A stretch of DNA of 64,000 nucleotides from Acinetobacter variabilis (GTDB taxonomy: Bacteria; Pseudomonadota; Gammaproteobacteria; Pseudomonadales; Moraxellaceae), in contig NZ_KB850113.1 of assembly GCF_000369625.1 (NCBI RefSeq), forward strand, positions 414,016 to 478,015, read 5' to 3'. Below the pieces are notes generated by a model. The model was not told the origin of the DNA. It did not search any database and worked only from the letters and a program-made list of their open reading frames with translations. This document shows positions 19,119 to 28,126 of this stretch, piece after piece (within the stretch, counting starts at the first letter, position 1; each line of letters begins with the position of its first letter). Both the position numbers and the translations under genes were made by a program.

Positions 19119-19294
19119 ATCCTAAACTTAAAATGTACAATCGAGAGATTAATACAAGAAGAATCGGGATTAAGTACGTATTTGGTCGCCTTAAGACCTT
19201 TGAAATTCTGGCTGACCATTATCGAAATAGATGCAAAAGACTTGGTCTGAGATTTATTTTAATCACTGGAATTTACAATATGGGATTGAGTTAA
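19119..19294 (+). pseudogene. 3' remnant of a second, unrelated IS5-family transposase
   Basis: From 19133 the + strand reads MYNREINTRRIGIKYVFGRL, then KTFEILADHYRNRCKRLGLRF and ends in GIYNMGLS followed by TAA at 19292-19294. This resembles the C-terminal Y(2)R(3)E(6)K-type tail of IS5-superfamily transposases, where R-YRNRRKRFGLRFNLI-type sequence precedes the stop. Only about 53 codons survive. The 5' part was removed, apparently at the point where the neighbouring IS now ends (19118). Confidence 0.6.
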
Positions 19295-19370
19295 AAATCA
19301 CTTATGAAAGTGATCCACTATTGGTATCTTATTTGCAATAAAGCTTTTAATAAATCGTATTAATATTTAT

Positions 19371-19404
19371 GTGTCATCTTACTGAAATATCCGCTGTGTA
19401 TGGT
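19371..19404 (+). promoter_or_regulatory. Candidate PhoB box and -10 upstream of the phosphatase operon
   Basis: GTGTCAT (19371-19377), 4 bp, CTGAAAT (19382-19388), then 10 bp and a -10-like TATGGT (19399-19404). The E. coli PhoB box is two CTGTCAT-like 7-mers 4 bp apart replacing the -35, with about 10 bp to the -10; these match it at 6/7 and 5/7. Transcription would start near 19411. The gene's start at 19432 therefore fits, while the longer frame starting at 19369 would begin inside the promoter. Predicted by eye only. Confidence 0.55.
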
Positions 19405-19431
19405 CCAGCTATATTAAGATGGGTTGATGCC

Positions 19432-21048
19432 ATGATCTGTTCTCTTGAAAAATTCCAATTAAAAACAATCAGCGTGGCATGTATAAGTTTCAGCGCTATA
19501 TTGCTTACTGCTTGTCAAAGTACGACGATAACGCGAAATCAACAGGCCAATACAGCACAACAGCTCCAACAAGAAAAAGTCCAACAACCGAAACGTGTGG
19601 TCTTTTTCTTGGGTGATGGTATGGGCATTACCACGCTTACCGCTTCACGTATTTATGCTGTTGGTGAAGATGGTCAGTTGGCGATTGATCGGCTGCCTGA
19701 GTCGGCCTTTGTTCGTACCTTTTCTGAGGATGCACAAGTCACTGACAGCGCACCTTCGATGGGCGCATATATGACTGGTGTGAAGATGAAAAACGAGGTG
19801 ATCTCGATGCAGACAGGGACAATTGCAGTTGAACCTGACTCAGTAGGGAATAACCAATGCGCGACTAACCCACAAAACCAAAATAAGCAAAACACACAGA
19901 CTTTACTCGAATTAGCCAAAGCAAAGGGTTGGGGGACAGGGGTTGTGACCACGACGCGGATCACGCATGCCACGCCTGCATCGACTTATGCGCATATATG
20001 CCACCGTGATGCTGAAAATGACATTGCATCACAGTTGGTCCCGAGTTCAAAAGGCGATGATTATCAACGCTATAACCTCAAACTTAAAGATGGGGTCGAT
20101 GTGGTTTTAGGTGGAGGTAAGCGTCAATTTTTGCCTAAAGATGCAGGTGGAGAACGTACTGATGGGCGCAATCTAATTACCGAGATGCAAAAGGCAGGCT
20201 ACAGGGTGGTTTTTGATAAAAACCAACTCTCCCAGGTGCGACTGGAGAAAAATGAAAAATTATTGGGTTTATTTAATCACAGCCATTTAAATTACGACTT
20301 GGATCGCACCAAGAAAAACTTGGCAGAGCCGAGTCTCAAGCAAATGACGCTGTCTGCTTTAGACATCCTGACGCAAAATAAAAAAGGTTTTTTCCTGATG
20401 GTGGAGGGCGGGCGTATAGATCATGCGCTGCATGACACCAATGCCAAGCGCGCATTACAAGACACGATTGCCTTAAATGATGCTTTAGAAGCAACCATTC
20501 AAAAGCTTAAACGAAGTGATCCTGAACTTAAAAATACACTGATTGTAATCACAGCCGACCATGATCACACCTTGGTTTTAAATGGTTATGCCAAGCGCAC
20601 AGGAAAATACGTCGAAGGTAAGGAAACCAGCGTGCTTGGATTGGTAAAAAATTATGACCAAGCGGGCTTTGCTCAAGATATTCATGGTCAACCTTATCCG
20701 ATTATCGGTTTTGGTACGGGCAAAAAACGTCCCACTCAAAACCGTATGGATGACTTGGTACTGAACTTAAAAGACACTGATGTCTGTCATCCTGTACAAG
20801 GGCCAAAGGCACCGCAAGGTGAAAAATATAGTTTCACCTATCCTTTGGCTGAAACGGGTTGGTGTACGGGCACTGCTGCGGATGATTTCCAACAAGAAGC
20901 TGTGATTCAAACGGGCTATAAAGATAAAGAAACACATGGCGGTGCAGATGTGTTTTTAGGTGCAATTGGTCAGGGAGCCGATCAGTTCTCAGGTAGCCTT
21001 GAAAATATTGAGGTCAATCACCTCATTCGTAAGATCATAGGCTTATAG
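19432..21048 (+). CDS. Alkaline phosphatase, lipoprotein
   Basis: Zinc/magnesium phosphomonoesterase of the PhoA superfamily, 538 residues from this start. The N-terminus is a lipoprotein signal with lipobox LLTAC (Cys 28), so it is membrane-anchored. VVFFLGDGMGITTLTASRIY supplies the first metal Asp, TDSAPSMGAYMTG the nucleophile Ser, VEGGRIDHALHDTNAKRAL and TADHDHTL further Asp/His ligands, and KETHGGADVF the last His. The ATG at 19369 is rejected because it precedes the lipoprotein signal and overlaps the PhoB box. The second phosphatase follows 14 bp later, so this is the first gene of a three-gene operon. Confidence 0.9.
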   Translation: MICSLEKFQLKTISVACISFSAILLTACQSTTITRNQQANTAQQLQQEKVQQPKRVVFFLGDGMGITTLTASRIYAVGEDGQLAIDRLPESAFVRTFSEDAQVTDSAPSMGAYMTGVKMKNEVISMQTGTIAVEPDSVGNNQCATNPQNQNKQNTQTLLELAKAKGWGTGVVTTTRITHATPASTYAHICHRDAENDIASQLVPSSKGDDYQRYNLKLKDGVDVVLGGGKRQFLPKDAGGERTDGRNLITEMQKAGYRVVFDKNQLSQVRLEKNEKLLGLFNHSHLNYDLDRTKKNLAEPSLKQMTLSALDILTQNKKGFFLMVEGGRIDHALHDTNAKRALQDTIALNDALEATIQKLKRSDPELKNTLIVITADHDHTLVLNGYAKRTGKYVEGKETSVLGLVKNYDQAGFAQDIHGQPYPIIGFGTGKKRPTQNRMDDLVLNLKDTDVCHPVQGPKAPQGEKYSFTYPLAETGWCTGTAADDFQQEAVIQTGYKDKETHGGADVFLGAIGQGADQFSGSLENIEVNHLIRKIIGL

Positions 21049-21062
21049 CAGAGGGATATCAC

Positions 21063-22574
21063 ATGAAACATACTTTTAAAAGCATCCCATACATGATGCT
21101 TCTGCTTACAGCGTCGATTTCTTCAAGTGCTTTGTATGCTGCTGACACCACAGTTACACCGACGAAAAGCGTTATATTCTTTTTAGGCGATGGCATGGGA
21201 CCAACCACAGTGACGGCAAGTCGTATTTATGCTGTGGGGGAAAATGGCAAACTGGCCATGGACAGCATGAAGCACGCAGCACGGATTAAAACCTATTCTG
21301 AGGATGGTCAAACCACAGATAGCGCTCCCTCTATGGGCGCCTATATGACTGGGCAGAAAAATAAAAATGAAGTGATTGCCATGACAACAGGAACGGTTGC
21401 GGTCGAACCTGAAGATGGAAAATTGTCGAATGGCAAAAGCTTAGCGAAAGCCATTAACCGTTGTCCAGAACAGGGCAGTAGTGTGGTCGCAGGTATGCCT
21501 GCGTTAAGTATTTTAGAACTGGCAAAAAAGCAGGGAAAAGCGGTTGGCGTAGTGACGACGACTGAACTCACCCATGCCACACCTGCGGCAACCTATGCAC
21601 ATATTTGTCATCGTGATGCACAATACGATATTGCGCTTCAAGCTGTTCCAAAAGGTAAAGCTTATAATCCAAACTTATTGGATGGCATTAATGTCCTTAT
21701 GGGAGGTGGCTTAAATCACTGGACGCCTTATGATGCAGTCTCTAACCCCAAAGGGCGCTTGGATGGCCGTGATTTATTGGCAGAGTTTAAACAGCAGGGT
21801 TATCAAACCGTTTTAAGCCAAAGTGATTTGGCACAGACGGTCAATACTCAGAAAATTTTCGGCGTATTCTCCACACAGTCGCATTTAAATTTTGATTTGG
21901 ATCGACTCAAGAAGAATATAAAGACTGAACCGAGTCTGGCGGTGATGACCAGTAAAGCGATTGATGCACTGCAAGCACAGAGTCATGGACAAGGCTATTT
22001 CTTGATGGTTGAGGGTGGGCGTATTGACCATGCACTACATGCCAATAATGCCAAACGGGCATTGCAGGAAACCAAGGCATTTAATGATGCAATTCAAACT
22101 GCACTGGATAAAGTGGACTTGAGCAATACCTTGGTTGTAGTGACGGCAGACCATGACCATGTGATGACCTTTAATGGTTATGCCGCACGAACGGGTCAAA
22201 CGACGGAGACTAATCCAGGTATTTTGGGGCTGAGCTATGACTATAATATTGCAAAAGAGCAAAATGCTTACAGCAAAGTGCTGGCTGATGGCCAAGTACA
22301 TAATCCATACCGCGATGTAAATGGGGCAACAGGAACGACGCTCGTTTTTGGAAATGGTACGGGCAAGCGTTTAGATATTCGTGACAGTATTAGCAACGAG
22401 CAAGCCTTTGCCGACGACTATAAACAAGAAGTCGGGGTACAACTGGCGAAAAGCGAAACACATGGCGGCGGAGATGTGATGCTGTTTGCTGAAGGAAAGA
22501 ATTCAAATCTTTTCAAAGGCACACAAGAAAATACATGGGTATTTGAGCAATTGAAAAAGGCATTTGGATTTTAA
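21063..22574 (+). CDS. Alkaline phosphatase, secreted paralogue
   Basis: Second PhoA-superfamily phosphatase, 503 residues and similar to its neighbour throughout (FFLGDGMGPTTVTASRIYAV, TDSAPSMGAYMTGQ, VEGGRIDHALHANNAKRAL, TADHDHVMTFNGY, SETHGGGDVML). It differs in having an ordinary signal peptide, with cleavage after ALYAA near residue 27, so it is soluble in the periplasm or secreted. A strong AGAGGG Shine-Dalgarno lies 9 bp before the ATG. The stop codon overlaps the next start (TAATG). One anchored and one soluble enzyme suggest broad phosphoester scavenging. Confidence 0.9.
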   Translation: MKHTFKSIPYMMLLLTASISSSALYAADTTVTPTKSVIFFLGDGMGPTTVTASRIYAVGENGKLAMDSMKHAARIKTYSEDGQTTDSAPSMGAYMTGQKNKNEVIAMTTGTVAVEPEDGKLSNGKSLAKAINRCPEQGSSVVAGMPALSILELAKKQGKAVGVVTTTELTHATPAATYAHICHRDAQYDIALQAVPKGKAYNPNLLDGINVLMGGGLNHWTPYDAVSNPKGRLDGRDLLAEFKQQGYQTVLSQSDLAQTVNTQKIFGVFSTQSHLNFDLDRLKKNIKTEPSLAVMTSKAIDALQAQSHGQGYFLMVEGGRIDHALHANNAKRALQETKAFNDAIQTALDKVDLSNTLVVVTADHDHVMTFNGYAARTGQTTETNPGILGLSYDYNIAKEQNAYSKVLADGQVHNPYRDVNGATGTTLVFGNGTGKRLDIRDSISNEQAFADDYKQEVGVQLAKSETHGGGDVMLFAEGKNSNLFKGTQENTWVFEQLKKAFGF

Positions 22575-23299
22575 TGGATACAAGATTAATACGGCCGTTC
22601 AAATTCAAAATGAAGTTCTTAGCATTGTCTTTCAGTTTGCTCAGTCCATGGGTATGGTCGGCCGATGAATATCGTATTGATTATCAGATTGAACGGTTGG
22701 ATGCCAATGGGGTCACGACCATTCAAAAATACAGTGAGAAAATGATTCGAGATGCGCAAAATATCTGGATTGAACGTTTAAACACTCAAACGCATGCTGA
22801 CGAAGCCCAGACACATAGCAATGCTCATGTGTCTGCCAAAACAGACACCCATGAGCATGAGAGTTTTGACAGTGCAATTCAGTGGATGCAGCGCAAAGAT
22901 GTAGTCGGACAAGCAAACGTAGAAAGTCCGTTTCAGCGTTTTTATATTTTGCCAGATGAAAAAATGCGGGTGCAATTGCAGGATGTCGATCAAGAAATGC
23001 TAGGGATGAAAAACTGTTGGCGCTGTGAATACACTTTGATTCATCCTGACATTTTAAAGCGAGCACAATTGATTCAACGTGATCCGAAGTTAGCGCATTA
23101 TCAAATACGCAGTGCTGGGCAAACCTTGAATATTATATGGAGTGAACAGGATCAACTGGTTCAAAAATATGAATTGCTCAAACCGACCTCAGGCTATGCC
23201 AAAACCTTTACCGTACGCAAAATTGGCCAACATGTTGCTACACCTTGGACGCAAACAGAAAAATACAGCGAACGTGACTATGCGGACTTTAGTGATTAG
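22574..23299 (+). CDS. Unknown periplasmic protein with His-rich loop and CxxC motif
   Basis: 241 residues, starting on the last base of the preceding phosphatase stop, so translationally coupled. The N-terminal signal peptide ends near SPWVWSADE (about residue 30). There are two eye-catching features. Residues about 75-97 are rich in His, Asp and Glu (THADEAQTHSNAHVS then DTHEHE), like metal-gathering loops of zinc-binding periplasmic proteins. A CWRC motif (CxxC) lies near residue 148 after EMLGMKN. I recognise no family. Because alkaline phosphatases need zinc, a metal-delivery or folding role for its two operon partners is a reasonable guess, not a demonstrated one. Confidence 0.7.
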   Translation: MDTRLIRPFKFKMKFLALSFSLLSPWVWSADEYRIDYQIERLDANGVTTIQKYSEKMIRDAQNIWIERLNTQTHADEAQTHSNAHVSAKTDTHEHESFDSAIQWMQRKDVVGQANVESPFQRFYILPDEKMRVQLQDVDQEMLGMKNCWRCEYTLIHPDILKRAQLIQRDPKLAHYQIRSAGQTLNIIWSEQDQLVQKYELLKPTSGYAKTFTVRKIGQHVATPWTQTEKYSERDYADFSD

Positions 23300-23371
23300 C
23301 TGATGAGTTTTTTGCTTTTAATTTCGGCGTTACAACAGGAATATCCGTGATTTTTTGGGGAAAATAGGTGG

Positions 23372-24373
23372 TTAGGACTGTGCCGCTTGTACTGTTAAAC
23401 CACTCCAACGTTTAAATGCACGTCGAAAATTAGTGGCATCATTAATTTGTAAATACTGAGAAATCTGTTCAGTTTTAAAACCATGCACACGATATAAAAT
23501 GATGGCGGTATGCAAACGGCTTTGATCGAGTTGCGCCTGAAAATGGGTCTGATGCTTTTTCAGTTTACGTTTTAAGGTGGCAGAACTCATTTGAAAATAA
23601 TCAGCAGTTTGTTCAAGTTGAATATTATTTTGAATATTTTGCATGAAGTATTGATGCAAACTGAGCAAAAAACTCTGTTGAATATTTTGAGCTGTCATTT
23701 CTTTCAGCGCATGTTGATAACTGATTGCAGCTAAGGTCGAAGAGGCATTGGGAAGTTTTTCATGGACCAAGTCACGAGGCAGGCTCATCATGTTGATCGG
23801 GCGATTAAACTCTAAAGCACTGCCTAAATGCGTCCAATATTGTTCAATATAATCCGGTTCAGAAAAATTAAATTCGAATTTCCAAGCTAACTTGGTTTGA
23901 TACAGTTGACGGCTAAATGCTTGTATTGCACTCATTGCGCTTTCGATTAAAAAACGATTTTCAAGCTTGTTTTCATCTAACCAATAAATATGAATATGGC
24001 TTTGACTATACATGAGTCGAGGGCATAACCACGGTGAAACAGATGCGGAAAATGTTAAATAACGGCTAAGCGCCTCATCGAAGGTTGATGCATACAGCAT
24101 GGATTTAATGGCGTCATTAAAGGGGGTGGTTAGGCTGCGTTGACCGAATAAAAAACTGATGTCCTGATTGCGAAAACACTGCTCAGCATTTGTTAAAACC
24201 TGTTGTAACTGTTGCTGGCTAATCAGCTTTTGCCCTGAAAAGATATCTTCCAAGAAAATACCGCTACCACTAAGTAGGACGTGATGTTCGACCTCATGGC
24301 TGACTGCTAAATCAATTAAAATAGATAATTGATGATGCGCAGGAATGTAACTGTAGTCGCATTCAAAGCTCAT
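23372..24373 (-). CDS. AraC-family transcriptional regulator
   Basis: 333 residues with an N-terminal effector domain of the type found in OruR/ArgR-like regulators (residues 1-225) and a C-terminal AraC DNA-binding domain of two helix-turn-helix units: LEQTADYFQMSSATLKRKLK (about 249-268) and TEQISQYLQINDATNFRRAF (about 300-319). Its start overlaps the stop of the upstream GGDEF gene by 4 bp (ATGA), so the two are co-translated. It lies between the phosphatase operon and the receptor/phytase operon, which makes it a candidate local regulator. The effector is unknown. Confidence 0.88.
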   Translation of the reverse strand: MSFECDYSYIPAHHQLSILIDLAVSHEVEHHVLLSGSGIFLEDIFSGQKLISQQQLQQVLTNAEQCFRNQDISFLFGQRSLTTPFNDAIKSMLYASTFDEALSRYLTFSASVSPWLCPRLMYSQSHIHIYWLDENKLENRFLIESAMSAIQAFSRQLYQTKLAWKFEFNFSEPDYIEQYWTHLGSALEFNRPINMMSLPRDLVHEKLPNASSTLAAISYQHALKEMTAQNIQQSFLLSLHQYFMQNIQNNIQLEQTADYFQMSSATLKRKLKKHQTHFQAQLDQSRLHTAIILYRVHGFKTEQISQYLQINDATNFRRAFKRWSGLTVQAAQS

Positions 24374-25296
24374 ACCGCGACTCGCTTTGGTGAGTAGTAT
24401 TGCTTCACTTGGAGCAATTGCTGATTTAATGCACTCAAAAGTTGCTGAGCAGTTTGGTATTGCCCGACTGAACAGCAGGTCGTGAGTGCTTTTAAAGGAA
24501 TGTGTGCGGACAGATCACGTTGATAATAAGCACTGACCATAAGCATGCGCTCAAGTTGAGCTGCCATTTTTTCAGCCTGTTGTAGCTTCGTCTCTGGTAA
24601 CAACATAATAAAACGATCTCCTGCGAAGCGGCAGAGCAGGTCTTGTGGTCGTAAGTTTAAGCTAATCAATTGTGAAACATGCTGTAAAATAGATGTGCCT
24701 TCATCAAAGCCATATGTTTGATTAATCTGATTAAAATTATGCATATCTAGCAGTATGACGGACATGTCGCTGGGTTCATGCAAGTTTTGCTCAATTGCAG
24801 CTTTGAGCTGTGTTTTAAAGTAATGAGCATCGGCTAAAGGGGTGAGTGCATCGAATAAACGGTGATCCCGATAAATACGTTCTCGTTTTTGCATGTGTTT
24901 AGAAATCGCCAGTTCTTCTTGATGCCAAAAATAAATCCCGATGGTAAATAGGCACAGTCCAATTGGAAAAGGAATGGACTCAAGCCATGCATCCCACATG
25001 ATTTCTTTAGGCAGGCGAATAAACTCATCTAAGCTGTCCATCCACATATGGAAAAAAATAAAACATAGTCCATAAAACATATAGTTGGTTACACGGCCCA
25101 AAGGACGGCTTTTAATAATAAAGAAAATCCAAATAGCAATAAAAACAGTTGCTCCCCCTTCACCTAAAATATCGACCCAGTTCCATTCAGCAAACGACTT
25201 GCTCTGCCCAAGTAAGATAAATAACCAGAGAGATAAGCTACAGGCAGTCGCTACACATAACAAAGGCCAGCGGTAGTAAGCAAGGTATTTAGGCAT
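24370..25296 (-). CDS. Membrane protein with degenerate GGDEF domain
   Basis: 308 residues with about five membrane helices in residues 8-140, then a GGDEF-type domain (about 150-300). The first metal Asp region survives (VILLDMHNFNQINQTYGFDEG), but the active-site GGDEF is AGDRF (225-229), losing the first Gly and the catalytic acidic residue. The product-binding RxxD site is kept as RPQD (216-219), with the usual five-residue spacing. So it probably does not make cyclic di-GMP but may still bind it. It is the first gene of a two-gene operon with the AraC regulator and divergent from the TonB-dependent receptor. Confidence 0.82.
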   Translation of the reverse strand: MPKYLAYYRWPLLCVATACSLSLWLFILLGQSKSFAEWNWVDILGEGGATVFIAIWIFFIIKSRPLGRVTNYMFYGLCFIFFHMWMDSLDEFIRLPKEIMWDAWLESIPFPIGLCLFTIGIYFWHQEELAISKHMQKRERIYRDHRLFDALTPLADAHYFKTQLKAAIEQNLHEPSDMSVILLDMHNFNQINQTYGFDEGTSILQHVSQLISLNLRPQDLLCRFAGDRFIMLLPETKLQQAEKMAAQLERMLMVSAYYQRDLSAHIPLKALTTCCSVGQYQTAQQLLSALNQQLLQVKQYYSPKRVAV

Positions 25297-25546
25297 AGCA
25301 TTTTTTGAAATGATTTATTTTCGCCCAAGCTAAACAGATTTAGATGAAAGTTTGATGGCAAAGGCTAGAGTCAAAATAGATCAGTGTATTTTTGATTTTT
25401 GAGAATAAAAATGCTGAAAAACCCTATCTTTGTAGTGAATATGCATCATTCTGTATGCTCAGAATTTTCTCTATACAGATCAAATTAGCTCACTTTTTGC
25501 TGAAAATGACCAAAAAACAAATAAAAAGGGCAGATCGTAAAAGGCA

Positions 25547-25580
25547 CTGTCACATCATGTTCACATTCAATTTCTATTGT
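25547..25580 (+). promoter_or_regulatory. Candidate PhoB box and -10 upstream of the receptor/phytase operon
   Basis: CTGTCAC (25547-25553), 4 bp, TGTTCAC (25558-25564), then 10 bp and TATTGT (25575-25580). The first half matches the PhoB consensus at 6/7. The second is weaker but keeps the TCA core. The geometry equals the site at 19371. The start would be near 25587, about 35 bp before the ATG at 25622. The remaining 325-bp divergent spacer (25297-25621) shows no gene. Confidence 0.55.
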
Positions 25581-25621
25581 GCGTTCAAACCATGCCACTT
25601 TGGCTTGAGGGGAAGAACATA

Positions 25622-28108
25622 ATGCAAAATAATCAGAGCCGTTTCATGAAACATAAGCGTGCGGGTTTTCAGCTCAGTACACTGGTCCTATCAATGCTGA
25701 GCATGACGCATCTACATGCCGAAGATAACACGGTGGAATATGTACAGGTCATTGGTCAAGCTGCAAGTATGGATAAAGCACTCAAAGAACAAAAACGTGC
25801 CGACCAAATCAGCAGTGTGGTACATGCCGATGGCATCGGACAATTACCCGATGATAATGCCGCAGAAGCGTTGCAACGGATACCGGGTGTATCTACAGAG
25901 CGTGACCAAGGCGAAGGACGTTTTGTTTCAGTTCGTGGTTTAGGTGCTGACTTAAATGCAGTGACCATCAATGGTACTTTGGTTCCCGCGCCTGAAAGCG
26001 ATCGCCGTGGCGTGGCATTGGATGTCTTACCATCAGAGCTGGTGCAGTCTTTGGCTGTGGTGAAAACGCTGACACCAGATATGGATGCCAACTCATTAGG
26101 CGGTACGGTGCAAGTCGAAAGTTTATCAGCCTTTGACCATGACGGTTTGTTTTATACGGGAACGGTTGAAGGTGGTTATGATGAAAAACGGGAAAAATAT
26201 AGCCCTAAAGCATCGGGTGCCATCAGTAACCGTTTCAGTGTTGGTGAGGGGCAAGACAACCTTGGGGTAGCGCTGGCACTGAGTTATCAAAACCGAAAAT
26301 TTGGCTCGGACAATGTTGAAACGGGTGGGGCTTGGGATGGCGATGCACTTGAAGAAACCGCAATGCGCCAATATGACATCGAGCGTGAGCGCATTGGTGC
26401 AGGGTTAAATTTTGATTACCGCCCCAATGACACAGGCGAATACTATTTAAGAACGTTATATAGCCGATTTAAAGATACCGAATCGCGTCAAGAAGTTTCA
26501 GTTGAATTTGCCGATCCACAACTTGCAGGGCAAAGTGGAGATGCCGAAGTCACTCGCTCATTAAAAAGTCGTGTTGAAACGCAAGAAATTCAGTCCTTTG
26601 TTTTAGGGGGCAAGCAAGGTTTCGGCACGTGGACTGTTGAGGGCCAACTCGGTTATAGCGAAGCATCGGAGGAAAACCCAGGCGGTATTTCAGGGGCGAA
26701 ATATAAAGCTGAGTTTAGCAATGTTGGCTTTAGCAGTACCCAAAAGCCAGTTGTAACAGCAGATCAAGATTTTTATGATGCTGCCAACTATGAGCTAGAT
26801 TCGGTGTCGTGGGAAAAGTCTAAAACCACCGATAAAGAATACAACGGTAAATTAGACTTTTTAAAAGACTATATGTTGGGAAATTATCCTGCTGCATTGA
26901 AGTTCGGGGGCAAAATCAGTCAACGTGAGAAAACCAATAATACCGATGAATGGAAATATAAAGACCTCAGCACGTCAAGTTCAGATTTCAATTCAAACAG
27001 TCACTATGAACTGGGACAGTTTGGTCCAAGCATCAATGAAAATGCCATTCAGGACAAAATAAATGGGCTAAATGCTGCTGACTATGTGGTTGCGGATGGC
27101 TCCATCATTAATGACTTTAAGTCAAATGAAGACATACAAGCGGCTTATGTCATGAATACGATTGATTTGGATCAATTGCGTGTGATTGCTGGCTTGCGTT
27201 ATGAAAATACCAAATTTGAAGCACGTGGTTTTGAGTTTAATGATGATGTGATCACTGCGACCAAATATGAAAATGACTATGATCATTGGTTGCCAAGCTT
27301 ACATTTGCGTTATCAATTGGCGGACAATACCTACCTGCGTGCGGCATGGACCAATAGTGTCGTGCGTCCGAACTTTGCGCAAAGTGCGCCAGGTGTTTAC
27401 ATAGATGGTGATGAAGCTGAGTTTGGTAACCCAATGTTAAAGCCTTTAGAGTCTTCTAACTTTGATTTGGGTGTAGAAAAGTATTTTGGCAAAGCCAGTA
27501 TGGTGAGTTTTTATAGTTTTTATAAAGATATCGACAATTTTATCTATAACACCAATATTGCAGGGACAGGTCAGTGGGCTGACTTTGATGAAGCTGTGAC
27601 TTATAAAAATGGTCAAAGTGCCAAACTCTATGGAATGGAGTTTGCCTATTCACAAAAATTTGACCACTTAGGAGCACCATGGAACGGGTTCTTGTTGGGT
27701 TTAAATACCACCTTTAGTAAGTCAGAGGCGGATATTGATTCGATGAAAGATGGTGAACTTCTGAGTCGTCGTATTCATTTGCCAAATCAGTCGGATGTGG
27801 TGGCGAATGCGATGCTTGGCTGGGAAAATGAACGTTTTGGTGTACGACTTTCAGCAAATTATAAATCGAGTTATCTGTATGAACTTGGTGACATTGATAC
27901 GCCTGAAAAAGATATTTATACCGATGACCAAATCTTCCTTGATTTTAGTAGTCATGTGAACTTATCTAAAAACTTACAGCTCAAGTTTGATGTACAAAAC
28001 ATCACCGATGAGCATTATTACAACTATGCAGGTTCTAAGGCTTATAACGCGCAATATGAAGAGTATGGCCCAGCTTACAAACTGGCACTGACCTATACCC
28101 ATTTTTAA
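25622..28108 (+). CDS. TonB-dependent outer-membrane receptor
   Basis: Outer-membrane active transporter, about 828 residues from this start, which is chosen because GGGGAAG lies 8 bp before it and the signal peptide (ending about HLHAED) follows directly. A candidate TonB box is EYVQVIG just after the signal. The plug domain carries LPDDNAAEALQRIPGVST and VSVRGLGADLNAVTINGT. The 22-strand barrel follows, with typical LRAAWTNSVVRPNF and LKPLESSNFDLGVEKYF segments, and the protein ends in an aromatic residue (THF). Its operon contains phytase and its own TonB-ExbBD, so the cargo is probably phytate, a partly dephosphorylated inositol phosphate or another organophosphate. That is inference from context. 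Confidence 0.92.
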   Translation: MQNNQSRFMKHKRAGFQLSTLVLSMLSMTHLHAEDNTVEYVQVIGQAASMDKALKEQKRADQISSVVHADGIGQLPDDNAAEALQRIPGVSTERDQGEGRFVSVRGLGADLNAVTINGTLVPAPESDRRGVALDVLPSELVQSLAVVKTLTPDMDANSLGGTVQVESLSAFDHDGLFYTGTVEGGYDEKREKYSPKASGAISNRFSVGEGQDNLGVALALSYQNRKFGSDNVETGGAWDGDALEETAMRQYDIERERIGAGLNFDYRPNDTGEYYLRTLYSRFKDTESRQEVSVEFADPQLAGQSGDAEVTRSLKSRVETQEIQSFVLGGKQGFGTWTVEGQLGYSEASEENPGGISGAKYKAEFSNVGFSSTQKPVVTADQDFYDAANYELDSVSWEKSKTTDKEYNGKLDFLKDYMLGNYPAALKFGGKISQREKTNNTDEWKYKDLSTSSSDFNSNSHYELGQFGPSINENAIQDKINGLNAADYVVADGSIINDFKSNEDIQAAYVMNTIDLDQLRVIAGLRYENTKFEARGFEFNDDVITATKYENDYDHWLPSLHLRYQLADNTYLRAAWTNSVVRPNFAQSAPGVYIDGDEAEFGNPMLKPLESSNFDLGVEKYFGKASMVSFYSFYKDIDNFIYNTNIAGTGQWADFDEAVTYKNGQSAKLYGMEFAYSQKFDHLGAPWNGFLLGLNTTFSKSEADIDSMKDGELLSRRIHLPNQSDVVANAMLGWENERFGVRLSANYKSSYLYELGDIDTPEKDIYTDDQIFLDFSSHVNLSKNLQLKFDVQNITDEHYYNYAGSKAYNAQYEEYGPAYKLALTYTHF

Positions 28109-28126
28109 GTCGAATTAAATTTAGTA

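Noticed and set aside
19369..19431. Upstream ATG start for the first alkaline phosphatase
   Set aside because: It adds 21 residues before a good lipoprotein signal and overlaps the candidate PhoB box and -10.
25756..26091. Antisense frame within the TonB-dependent receptor gene
   Set aside because: A shadow of the receptor coding sequence; the receptor frame has clear family motifs and the antisense product has none.
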